DNA from: Flavisolibacter longurius
GTDB lineage: Bacteria > Bacteroidota > Bacteroidia > Chitinophagales > Chitinophagaceae
NCBI GenBank assembly: GCA_013327885.1
Contig: JABUMY010000004.1
Span: 310,001 to 374,000, forward strand
Direction: 5' to 3'
DNA length: 64,000 nucleotides
The notes under the pieces are model-generated. The model was given only the letters and a program-made list of their open reading frames with translations. It was not told where the DNA came from and did no database searches. Shown here in pieces: positions 1-7,234 of this stretch. Made by a program: the position numbers and the translations under genes. How positions within the stretch are numbered: the stretch's first letter is position 1; each line of letters opens with the position of its first letter.

Positions 1-305
1 CGCGGTTCCTTTTGGGTATTTTGCTGGGCGCCATCTACTGGTACAGCGGCAGCATGTGGACGGCCATCCTGGCGCATTTTCTTTACGATGCCGTGATCAT
101 CCTGGTGGTTTATTTCAACCCGCAACTGCTGGCCAATCCAGAAACCACCATCATACAGGGACAAACGCTGCAATTGCTGGCGGGTGCAGCGGTAAGCCTT
201 GTACTCACCATTGTGCTGCTGCGCTACATGAAAAAGCGATCAGCAACGAGCTACCAGGAGGTGTACCGCGATGATTTCAGCAAACCGGACCAATTTAGTT
301 TTTAG
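1..305 (+). CDS. CPBP family intramembrane metalloprotease, C-terminal end (partial)
   Basis: The reading frame is open from the window edge, so only about the last 100 residues are present. They contain the block AILAHFLYDA, which matches the third conserved His motif of CPBP (CAAX/Abi) intramembrane proteases, followed by two hydrophobic segments and a polar tail. The family comprises multi-pass membrane proteases that in bacteria act on membrane or secreted peptides; the substrate here is unknown. The catalytic Glu-Glu motif lies upstream of the window and cannot be checked. The stop is 2 nt before the cdsA start, so the two genes are almost certainly co-transcribed. Confidence 0.75.
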   Translation, partial: RFLLGILLGAIYWYSGSMWTAILAHFLYDAVIILVVYFNPQLLANPETTIIQGQTLQLLAGAAVSLVLTIVLLRYMKKRSATSYQEVYRDDFSKPDQFSF

Positions 306-307
306 CG

Positions 308-1168
308 ATGGCACTGAACGTACAAACCTTTAAGACCAGGGCTCTTACCGCTGTCATTTTTGTTGCGGTGATGATGGTGGGCCTGCTGTGGAACGAGACC
401 GCTTTTTTCCTCCTGTTTTCGCTGGTGCATTTTGGTGCCTGGATTGAATACCAGAAACTGGTGGAAGGCTTTAATCCCGATTACAAAAAGATCAGCCCCT
501 TACACCGCTACGGCATTATGCTGGCCGGCTGGTGCCTGCTGCTGGTGTTCACCAACAACCGCATCTGGTATAACCTTTCCGAAATTGGATTTTGGGCCGG
601 GCTGGTTTTGGTGATCATCCTTCCGCTTGTAATTCTTTTTGAAGCCAAAGGCGCCCTGGTAAAGAACCTGGCGTATTCGGCATTTGGCGTTCTTTATATT
701 TCGCTGGCCCTTGCCCTTTTGGTTGGCATCCGCATGCTCTATGGCGTGGAATCTGAAGGTCGCGGTGATTTTGGAAAATACATTGCGCTGACGCTCATCT
801 TTTCCATCTGGATCAACGACACGATGGCCTATATCGTGGGTTCCTTCATCGGCAAAACGCCGTTCTCCAAGATATCACCCAAAAAAACCTGGGAAGGCAC
901 CGTGGGTGGGGCTATTCTTTGCGTGGTGGTAATGGCGTTTATTGGCAAAGCGCTGGGACTGTCTTATGTGGATGCTGCGGTTATTGCCGCCCTGGCAGCC
1001 ATTGCCGGTACCTTTGGCGACCTGTTTGAAAGCAAGCTCAAACGCATGGCCGGCGTAAAAGACAGCGGCAGCTTTATGCCGGGTCATGGCGGCTTCCTGG
1101 ACCGCTTCGATTCCCTTTTATTTGCGTCTGTGGTTGTATGGATCTACATGGTGCTGGCGATGCAGTGA
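308..1168 (+). CDS. cdsA: Phosphatidate cytidylyltransferase (CDP-diacylglycerol synthase)
   Basis: A 286-residue, strongly hydrophobic protein with about eight membrane segments. It carries the CdsA signature near residues 240-265: KLKRMAGVKDSGSFMPGHGG followed by FLDRFDS, plus the upstream SPKKTWEGTVGG block near residue 195. The enzyme makes CDP-diacylglycerol from CTP and phosphatidic acid in the inner membrane and feeds all phospholipid synthesis. Length and motifs are normal for the family. It starts 2 nt after the stop of the CPBP protease gene, so translation is probably coupled. The downstream gene is convergent. Confidence 0.95.
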   Translation: MALNVQTFKTRALTAVIFVAVMMVGLLWNETAFFLLFSLVHFGAWIEYQKLVEGFNPDYKKISPLHRYGIMLAGWCLLLVFTNNRIWYNLSEIGFWAGLVLVIILPLVILFEAKGALVKNLAYSAFGVLYISLALALLVGIRMLYGVESEGRGDFGKYIALTLIFSIWINDTMAYIVGSFIGKTPFSKISPKKTWEGTVGGAILCVVVMAFIGKALGLSYVDAAVIAALAAIAGTFGDLFESKLKRMAGVKDSGSFMPGHGGFLDRFDSLLFASVVVWIYMVLAMQ

Positions 1169-1172
1169 GAAA

Positions 1173-1277
1173 AGCTGTGAGCTGTGAGCCATGAGCTTTG
1201 AGCTTTTGTTTTCGAATTACTAATAGTGAACCTTGCGCTGTAAGCTACCAACCCCAAACGCCAAACCCCAAACTCTC
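1173..1277. repeat. Two heptamer tandem arrays between convergent genes
   Basis: Directly after cdsA, five successive 7-mers run without a phase break at 1173-1207 (AGCTGTG, AGCTGTG, AGCCATG, AGCTTTG, AGCTTTT). A second array at 1250-1277 reads AACCCCA, AACGCCA, AACCCCA, AACTCTC and runs into the stop region of the amidase gene. Both have period 7, but the two arrays are not complementary to each other. See the finding on heptad-periodic intergenic repeats. Confidence 0.75.
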
Positions 1278-2427
1278 ATCGCATACTTTTCAACCAATCC
1301 TCTACACCCTTTACGATTTTCTTAGCCACCTCCTTGTGAAATTGCGGGTCCAGGATGCGCTGTTCGTCTTCCGCATTGCTCAGGAAGGCTACTTCCACCA
1401 GGCAATTGGGATATTCGGTAGGACCGCTCAGCGAAAAATTAAAGGCGCCAATGTTGCCGAAATTATGCAGGCCCAGTTCCAGCATTCGATCCAACACAGC
1501 TACCGACAACGGCCGGAAGCCAATGTGCCGGTAATAGGTGCTGGTGCCTTTGGCAGCCTTGTTGCCGGCAGAGTTGAGGTGGATGGAAAGCAACAGGTCA
1601 GGCGCTTCTTCGTTCAGCCGTTGCAGACGGTTCGCCATGGGGATATCGGTATCGTCGCAGCGGGTCATCACTACTTCAACACCTTTTTTGCAAAGTGCGG
1701 CTTCCAGCTCCTTGGCGATCTTCAGTGTGTAGTCTTTTTCCAGGACTTTTGAATTCAGACCCGAAGCACCGGTTTGGGCGCCGCCATGACCCGCATCTAC
1801 AGCAATTTTCAGGTGCTTGAGCTTCAGCTTTTCGGGCTGACGCTTCACCTTTACTACCAGCGCATTGCCGCGGTAAGTAATGGCGTGCCCCCAATGCTGC
1901 TTATTCTTGAGTTCAATGAATACCCGGAACACATCATCCTCGGTTTGCTCATACCACACATTCTTTATTTCCTTAACCGTTTTAAGCTGGGTGATCCAGT
2001 TGGTGTTGCTCACCGCACCAAAGATGTCCACCACGATCCGTGAGGGCTCTACCTGTTGCAGGCTGCGGTAGGGCAATTTTTCGGGCAGGCCAATGCTAAC
2101 ATAATCGGCCAGGCTGTCGCCCCAAACCCGCCAGCTACCGGTGAGGTACATGGGTAAAATATTTGCCGAATCATCGCGGCGGAAAGCGGTTTTGGGCAGG
2201 TAAGCTGCATGCTGCGCTGAAAGCTGCACTTTGTAGTCGCCCTTGCTGCTATCCACTACTTTAAGCAAAACATTGGAGTCGAGAAAGGTCATTTTGGCGC
2301 CGCCCAGGCGGTCTTCACCAAGGCCGAAGTTGAGGTAGGGCAGGCGGCCGGTCGTGCGGCCAAGAAGCGGTTGTGCGTTGGTTGTTTTCAGGAAAAAGGC
2401 AAAGGCCAGCAGGAGCAGGATTCTCAT
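1276..2427 (-). CDS. N-acetylmuramoyl-L-alanine amidase (Amidase_3)
   Basis: A 383-residue protein with an N-terminal signal peptide ending near TTNAQP. The C-terminal half is an Amidase_3 domain: the zinc-site His in IAVDAGHGG (about residue 215), a Glu in VLEKDYT, the second His in LLSIHLNS, and the catalytic Glu in CLVEVAFLSN. The N-terminal half looks like an SH3-like segment followed by an AMIN-like beta domain (PSRIVVDIFG onward), which may target peptidoglycan. The enzyme cleaves the bond between MurNAc and the stem peptide in the periplasm, in daughter-cell separation or wall turnover. It is transcribed alone, convergent with cdsA. Confidence 0.9.
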   Translation of the reverse strand: MRILLLLAFAFFLKTTNAQPLLGRTTGRLPYLNFGLGEDRLGGAKMTFLDSNVLLKVVDSSKGDYKVQLSAQHAAYLPKTAFRRDDSANILPMYLTGSWRVWGDSLADYVSIGLPEKLPYRSLQQVEPSRIVVDIFGAVSNTNWITQLKTVKEIKNVWYEQTEDDVFRVFIELKNKQHWGHAITYRGNALVVKVKRQPEKLKLKHLKIAVDAGHGGAQTGASGLNSKVLEKDYTLKIAKELEAALCKKGVEVVMTRCDDTDIPMANRLQRLNEEAPDLLLSIHLNSAGNKAAKGTSTYYRHIGFRPLSVAVLDRMLELGLHNFGNIGAFNFSLSGPTEYPNCLVEVAFLSNAEDEQRILDPQFHKEVAKKIVKGVEDWLKSMR

Positions 2428-2565
2428 GGCGGCAAGATAAAGAGAAAGGGCCTTTCCTTCGTAATAGTACGAGGGCCGTGGCGGTTAGTACCCAATTTTA
2501 GCGCCTGTTTTTGAAATCATCGGGAGGAAGGTTTATTTTGTCCTGTATCCTAAATTTTCCGTCCT

Positions 2566-3255
2566 ATGATACCGAATAGCTTATTTGGAATCACCTCTGT
2601 CGCCTGCTTTTCACTGCCCATTTTTGCTATCCTGTATTTCCGGTTGTACAAGCATATCAGTTTGATCGCCCTGATGGTGTATTACGTCCTGATCATCCTG
2701 CACTGCCTTGGCAGCAACACGGTACCACCGGCGCCAGACCTGCAAAATAGCTGGGAAGTGCTCTTCAACTATATCGAAATTCCACTGATGTTATCGGCAC
2801 TGCTATTTTTCTGTCCTGCCAAACAGAAAAAACAAAAGATCCACTTCCTGATCGCCTTTTTTGTTGCCTATGAATTGCTCATTGCTTTGTTTCATGGCTT
2901 TTCGGCTGCGGCCAGCATGTATGTGATGATGCCGGGCCTCCTGGTAGTGGTGTTGTATTCGCTGTTTCTTTTCCTGCGGCAGTTGCGGTTTAGCGTTATG
3001 CACCGCAAAAACTGGGGGCGGGTGTTGATGCTTGGGTCCCTCTTGTTTTCGTACGGTTGTTACCTGGCCATGTTCTATGCCTATTTCTTTGTGCAGAATG
3101 CCGATGTGGCCGGCATTTACGCAGCGCATTTTTTCTCTTCCAGCATTGCCGCAGTGCTGATGACCGTTGGCTTGTACATGATGCGCAACCGCATCAAAGA
3201 CCTGCAGGAATTAAAAGTGACAAGAAGAGAATTGCAGATGGTGTTTGGCGGATAA
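2566..3255 (+). CDS. Polytopic membrane protein of unknown function
   Basis: A 229-residue protein, mostly hydrophobic, with about seven predicted membrane helices and a short basic, helical C-terminal tail (RNRIKDLQELKVTRRELQ). No catalytic motif was recognised. The layout of seven helices with a cytoplasmic tail resembles membrane sensor modules, but there is no output domain and no linked kinase or sigma factor, so no function is assigned. The gene stands alone, divergent from the amidase gene and convergent with the acyl-CoA dehydrogenase gene. Confidence 0.7.
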   Translation: MIPNSLFGITSVACFSLPIFAILYFRLYKHISLIALMVYYVLIILHCLGSNTVPPAPDLQNSWEVLFNYIEIPLMLSALLFFCPAKQKKQKIHFLIAFFVAYELLIALFHGFSAAASMYVMMPGLLVVVLYSLFLFLRQLRFSVMHRKNWGRVLMLGSLLFSYGCYLAMFYAYFFVQNADVAGIYAAHFFSSSIAAVLMTVGLYMMRNRIKDLQELKVTRRELQMVFGG

Positions 3256-3257
3256 GA

Positions 3258-3381
3258 ACGTCAGACGTCAGACGTGAAACGATAAACGTGAAACGGGAGA
3301 AACGAAACCTTTTAATGGTTCGTTTCTCCCATTTTTCGCTTCGTTACTAACGTTTCGCGTTTGACGTTTGTCGTCTCACGT
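3258..3381. repeat. Paired heptamer arrays forming one long inverted repeat
   Basis: The left arm begins 2 nt after a stop codon and reads in exact 7-nt steps: ACGTCAG, ACGTCAG, ACGTGAA, ACGATAA, ACGTGAA, ACGGGAG. On the opposite strand the right arm (about 3317-3381) reads ACGTGAG, ACGACAA, ACGTCAA, ACGCGAA. The arms meet in a hairpin with the stem GGGAGAAACGAA / TTCGTTTCTCCC (one bulged A) near 3296-3331. The region lies between two convergent genes and could work as a bidirectional terminator. Confidence 0.8.
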
Positions 3382-3382
3382 A

Positions 3383-5161
3383 CTACAGCGCATACCTGTC
3401 TTCGCTGATCAGGTGGGCCGCAATGCGACGGCGGGCATCTTTGGAGTTGAACGGTTGTGCCTTCGTAAAGCGGCGCAGTCCCATCAGGATCATCCGTTGC
3501 TCATCGCCTTCGGCAAATGCATTGATAGCGTCTTTACCGTTCTTTAAGATACGGTCGGCCGCATCGTACAGAAAGCAGTTCAGTATGTCTTTGTGTACGC
3601 TGTCGGTACCTTCCTCAGAAAGCTTCATGACACGCAGCAGCAGGCTTTCGGCCACAAACGTATCGATGCTCATATCGGCAATGTTGAGTAAAACTTCCTG
3701 CTCGTTCTGCAACTGCATCATCAGCTTTTGCGCGGCGGCACCGGCTGTTAATAACACAGCTTTTTTAAAGCCTTCCACCAGCTTTTTTTCCTGGGCAAAC
3801 GGCGTTTCGTCTTCTTCACCAAAATCCGGAATGCTCATCAACTCTCCCTGCACTTTCATCGCAGCACCCATCAGGTTCAGGCGGCCCTGCATGGCACGCT
3901 TCAGGGTCATGTCCACAGTTAATAGGCGGTTGATCTCGTTGGTACCTTCGTAAATGCGGTTGATGCGGCTGTCGCGGTAAGCACGGGAAATATTGTATTC
4001 GGCGCTGTAGCCATTTCCGCCATGCACCTGCACGCCTTCGTCCACAACATAATCCAGCATTTCGCTGCCGTACACTTTCAGGATGGCGCACTCGATGGCA
4101 TATTCTTCGGCGGCACCCAGCAGGGCTTCGTTAAACGGTTTGCCTTCGGCCATCAGTTCGTGTTCGCGGTCGGCGATCCATTTGGCCGTGCGGTAAAGTG
4201 CCGCTTCGGTGGCAAAGGTGCGGATGGCCATCTCCGCCAGTTTGTACTGAATGGCGCCAAAGCTGGCGATAGGGGTTTTGAATTGCTCTCTTGTTTTGGC
4301 ATACTGCACCGAGGTAGTGGTGGCATGCTTGGCGCCGCCCAATGTGGCTGCGCACAGCTTCAGGCGGCCAATGTTCAGGATGTTGAAGGCGATCTTGTGG
4401 CCTTTGCCGATCTCACCCAGCACATTCTCCACCGGCACTTTGCAGTCCTGGAAATAAAGCTGCACGGTGGAAGAGCCTTTGATGCCCATCTTGTCCTCTT
4501 CGGGACCATTGCTGAATCCTTCAAATCCTCTTTCCACGATAAAAGCGGTAAACTTATCGCCGTCTACTTTGGCAAACACAGTATACACATCGGCAAAGCC
4601 GCCGTTGGTGATCCAAACTTTCTGCCCGTTAAGAATGTAATGCTTGCCGTCTTCACTTAACACGGCGGATGTTTTAGCCCCAAGTGCATCGGAGCCACTC
4701 CCGGGTTCTGTTAAGCCATAAGCACCGGCCCACTCACCGCTGATCAGTTTGGGAATGTATTTCTGCTTTTGCTGGTCGGTACCAAAGTATAAAATAGGGA
4801 GTGTGCCAATGCCTGTATGTGCCGAAATGGCCACTGAAAACGAATGCCCGGCACCGAGGTATTCGCTTACGATGGTGGAGGTGACAAAATCTTTTCCCAG
4901 CCCGCCGTATTCTTCGGGAAAGGCTACAGCCAGCATGCCTTGCTCCCCGGACTTTTGCAGCAGCGACCGCATATAGCCCGGTTCCATTTTATCCATCCGC
5001 TCCACGTTGGGCAGCACTTCGGTGCGGAGAAACTGGTCGCACATGTCGCGGATCATGGTCTGCTCTTCGCTGAATTCTTCGGGGATAAACGTTTCCCCGG
5101 GGGTACTGCTTTTCACAAGCCATTCGCCCCCTTTCAGGGTTGTGTTGATGGTAGCTTCCAT
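3383..5161 (-). CDS. Acyl-CoA dehydrogenase, VLCAD/ACAD9-like long form
   Basis: A 592-residue FAD enzyme, about 200 residues longer than short-chain types because of a C-terminal extension as in VLCAD-type dehydrogenases. Family blocks seen are YGLTEPGSGSDALG, KVWITNGGFADVYTVFAKV and, near residue 400, RINRIYEGTNEINR, which carries the Glu expected to abstract the alpha proton. It catalyses the first step of fatty acid beta-oxidation in the cytoplasm, passing electrons to an electron-transfer flavoprotein. No thiolase or hydratase gene is adjacent. It lies just upstream of a MarR-type regulator gene on the same strand, which may or may not control it. Confidence 0.93.
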   Translation of the reverse strand: MEATINTTLKGGEWLVKSSTPGETFIPEEFSEEQTMIRDMCDQFLRTEVLPNVERMDKMEPGYMRSLLQKSGEQGMLAVAFPEEYGGLGKDFVTSTIVSEYLGAGHSFSVAISAHTGIGTLPILYFGTDQQKQKYIPKLISGEWAGAYGLTEPGSGSDALGAKTSAVLSEDGKHYILNGQKVWITNGGFADVYTVFAKVDGDKFTAFIVERGFEGFSNGPEEDKMGIKGSSTVQLYFQDCKVPVENVLGEIGKGHKIAFNILNIGRLKLCAATLGGAKHATTTSVQYAKTREQFKTPIASFGAIQYKLAEMAIRTFATEAALYRTAKWIADREHELMAEGKPFNEALLGAAEEYAIECAILKVYGSEMLDYVVDEGVQVHGGNGYSAEYNISRAYRDSRINRIYEGTNEINRLLTVDMTLKRAMQGRLNLMGAAMKVQGELMSIPDFGEEDETPFAQEKKLVEGFKKAVLLTAGAAAQKLMMQLQNEQEVLLNIADMSIDTFVAESLLLRVMKLSEEGTDSVHKDILNCFLYDAADRILKNGKDAINAFAEGDEQRMILMGLRRFTKAQPFNSKDARRRIAAHLISEDRYAL

Positions 5162-5179
5162 GGTAGTTGTTTTAAGAAA

Positions 5180-5337
5180 AGCGAGTGGTAAGTAGTAAAT
5201 AGCAAGTCGCCACTACGCTTTTGAGTTATTACTGTTTTAAAAATTTCTATCGCTCGGTTTGCTGAAAGATGACCTGGGTTTACGCGGCGCAAGCTGCATT
5301 CAAGCGCTACTCGCTACTTGCCCCTCACTACTTACTC
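5180..5337. repeat. Paired heptamer arrays flanking the dehydrogenase-MarR gap
   Basis: The left arm at 5180-5207 reads AGCGAGT, GGTAAGT, AGTAAAT, AGCAAGT. The right arm at 5304-5337 reads, on the opposite strand, AGTAGTG, AGGGGCA, AGTAGCG, AGTAGCG. Both have period 7 and are roughly reverse complementary. The right arm overlaps the 3' end of the MarR gene and contains its TAG stop codon. Confidence 0.75.
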
Positions 5338-5771
5338 AAATTATCATACACCTTTTGCAGCACTTCTTTACACATTTCCACCTGCTCCTGCGGTACGCCG
5401 GCCAGGGCTTCATTCAGCGTCTCTTCGGCCAGTTGCATCGTGAGGCTTTCCAGGGTATCCGCGTTTTTGGTCAGAAAAACATTGTTGATCCGGCGGTCCC
5501 GGCCATCCGGCACCCGCTTTACCAGTGCCAGTTTTTCCAGGTTATCTACCAGCCGGGTGATGCTCGGTTTGTCGCGGAACGTGGCACTGCACAACTCCTG
5601 CTGGCTCATGCCGTCCGACTTCCACAAATGGTACAGCACACTCCATTGTTCGATCGTCAGGTTTACGCCGGCGCCGTTGAACTTTTTCTGCAGGCGCCTT
5701 GCGATGGCTGTCGACGCTTTGCCGGTGATAAAACTGTATAGCTCTCCTTTTTTGAAGTGAGTCAGTATCAT
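5328..5771 (-). CDS. MarR family transcriptional regulator
   Basis: A 147-residue winged-helix regulator starting at MILTHFKKGE. The centre shows the MarR pattern: LTIEQWSVLYHLWKSDG, then SQQELCSATFRDKPSITRLV (recognition helix region), then the wing KLALVKRVPDGRDRRINNVF. The frame stays open upstream for another 66 codons, but that stretch is low-complexity and not MarR-like, so the ATG at 5771 was chosen. MarR proteins are usually dimeric repressors of nearby genes that respond to small phenolic or other ligands. The ligand and target are unknown; the divergent glycosyltransferase gene and the dehydrogenase gene are the nearest candidates. Confidence 0.88.
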   Translation of the reverse strand: MILTHFKKGELYSFITGKASTAIARRLQKKFNGAGVNLTIEQWSVLYHLWKSDGMSQQELCSATFRDKPSITRLVDNLEKLALVKRVPDGRDRRINNVFLTKNADTLESLTMQLAEETLNEALAGVPQEQVEMCKEVLQKVYDNLSK

Positions 5772-5864
5772 ATGGTTGTTTATGCAACTACTTAAAAATA
5801 CAATTCCTTTTGGAACTGCAAAAAAAACTTTCAAAAAAATCCTGCCGCTGTAAAAGGAGTAGTT

Positions 5865-7049
5865 TTGACCCGCATGATTCTGGTGGTGATTTCCCTCTTT
5901 TTGCTGGTGCTCTATGCCTTGCTGATCGGTTTTTATTACCGGCAATGGAAGGGGATGCCCACCTTTCAACCGGCACCAGCAGAGCCGGTTGGTGTATCAG
6001 TGATAGTAGCCGCCCGCAACGAAGAAGCCGCCCTGCCGCATCTTATCCGTGACCTCCAGCAACAGGATTACCCGGCTCCGTATTTTGAAGTGATCCTTGT
6101 CGATGATTTTTCCACTGATAACACGGCGCATTTGGGCAACGGCCTGCCGCCTCATTTCAGGATGATACAACCCGCAGGCACAACCGAAAATTCATCCAAG
6201 AAAAAAGCCATTGCTGCCGGTGTGGCCGCAGCCACTAAAGAATTGGTCCTGGTGACCGATGCTGATTGCCGCGTAGGCAAAAACTGGGTTTCCACGCATG
6301 CCGGTTTTTACCGGCAAACAGGCGCTTCGTTTATCGCCGCACCGGTGCAGTACACCTATCGCTCCACGCTTTTAGAGGTGCTGCAAACGCTGGATTTTCT
6401 TACCCTGCAGGGCATAACGGCGGCCGGCGTATCGGCTAATTTTGGCATGATGTGCAACGGGGCCAATCTTGCCTATACCAAAAAAGCGTTTGACGCCGTT
6501 GGCGGCTTTGCTGGCATCGACAACATTCCCACCGGCGACGACATGCTGCTGATGCACAAGATCTGGCAACGGGAGCCGCAGAAGATCGCTTACCTCAAAA
6601 GCAGCGAAGCCATTGCTGCCACGGCGGCTGTGCCTACCTGGCGGGAGTTTATCCGGCAGCGGCGGCGCTGGGCCAGCAAAACAATGGTGTACAAAGACCG
6701 GCGGCTGATTGCTGTCCTGGGTTTTGTTTTGCTCCTCAACTTGTTCCCGTTCTTTTTGCTGGTGGCCGGCGTGTTTGCCCCAACCGCATTTGTTGTTCTG
6801 TTTTTTTATTTGCTGCTAAAGGGGTTGATCGAGTGGCCGTTTGTGGCTTCGGTAGCCCGTTTTTTTGGCCAGCAAAAGTTGATGCGTTTCTTTCTCTTCC
6901 TGCAGCCCCTGCATATTTTTTACACCGTGTTTGTGGGCATCAGCAGCCAGTTTGGAAGCTATACCTGGAAGGGGAGAACGGCCCACCCCGCCCCTCCCGG
7001 TGGGAGGGCCCAGATCGAAGACCCTGATTTTGTTGGCAACATTCATTAA
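5865..7049 (+). CDS. Family 2 glycosyltransferase, membrane-bound
   Basis: A GT2 enzyme of 394 residues. An N-terminal membrane helix is followed by VSVIVAARNEEAALPHLI, VILVDDFSTDN (about residue 80), the metal-binding DAD (about residue 130), GDDMLL (about 224) and RQRRRW (about 265), the Q/R-x-x-R-W type motif of processive enzymes. Two or three C-terminal membrane helices follow. It probably adds sugars to a lipid or polysaccharide at the inner membrane. The start shown is TTG, 6 nt after AAAAGGAG; an ATG 9 nt later is the alternative. The last 25 codons run through a GC-rich palindromic repeat, so the C-terminus looks newly acquired. Confidence 0.88.
   Translation: MTRMILVVISLFLLVLYALLIGFYYRQWKGMPTFQPAPAEPVGVSVIVAARNEEAALPHLIRDLQQQDYPAPYFEVILVDDFSTDNTAHLGNGLPPHFRMIQPAGTTENSSKKKAIAAGVAAATKELVLVTDADCRVGKNWVSTHAGFYRQTGASFIAAPVQYTYRSTLLEVLQTLDFLTLQGITAAGVSANFGMMCNGANLAYTKKAFDAVGGFAGIDNIPTGDDMLLMHKIWQREPQKIAYLKSSEAIAATAAVPTWREFIRQRRRWASKTMVYKDRRLIAVLGFVLLLNLFPFFLLVAGVFAPTAFVVLFFYLLLKGLIEWPFVASVARFFGQQKLMRFFLFLQPLHIFYTVFVGISSQFGSYTWKGRTAHPAPPGGRAQIEDPDFVGNIH
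6980..7013 (+). repeat. GC-rich REP-like hairpin, copy 1, inside the glycosyltransferase gene
   Basis: A 34-bp element whose core folds into a 7-bp stem, CCCTCCC (6992-6998) with GGGAGGG (7002-7008), around a GGT loop. It is the inverted partner of the element at 7110-7143, with 26 of 34 positions identical. It encodes the odd Pro/Gly-rich stretch HPAPPGGRAQ at the end of the glycosyltransferase. Confidence 0.75.
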
Positions 7050-7109
7050 TTATTCGAGTCTGCAACGGATAACAAAAGCTAACAGCACAAAAAAAGCAGT
7101 ATGTTACAC

Positions 7110-7143
7110 CTGGACCCCTCCACCGGAGGGGGCGGAGGAGGCC
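7110..7143 (-). repeat. GC-rich REP-like hairpin, copy 2, intergenic and inverted
   Basis: Read on the minus strand this 34-bp element aligns without gaps to 6980-7013. The stem is CCCCTCC (7115-7121) with GGAGGGG (7125-7131). Two stem positions differ from copy 1 and both are matched by compensating changes on the other side of the stem, so the fold is conserved. It sits upstream of the SurA-like gene. Confidence 0.75.
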
Positions 7144-7188
7144 AGGGAGGCCGCCCAGGGTTAGAACTTTGTTAACCATTTTTAGCAC

Positions 7189-7220
7189 TTGCGCAGGTTA
7201 GGGCAGAAAGGTTATTTTTG
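7189..7220 (+). promoter_or_regulatory. Putative Bacteroidota-type promoter for the SurA-like gene
   Basis: TATTTTTG at 7213-7220 fits the TAnnTTTG -7 consensus of Bacteroidota. A TTG at 7189-7191 lies 21 nt upstream, a reasonable -33 element. The implied leader is very short, under 12 nt. Confidence 0.45.
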
Positions 7221-7234
7221 ACAACATTAGCATT

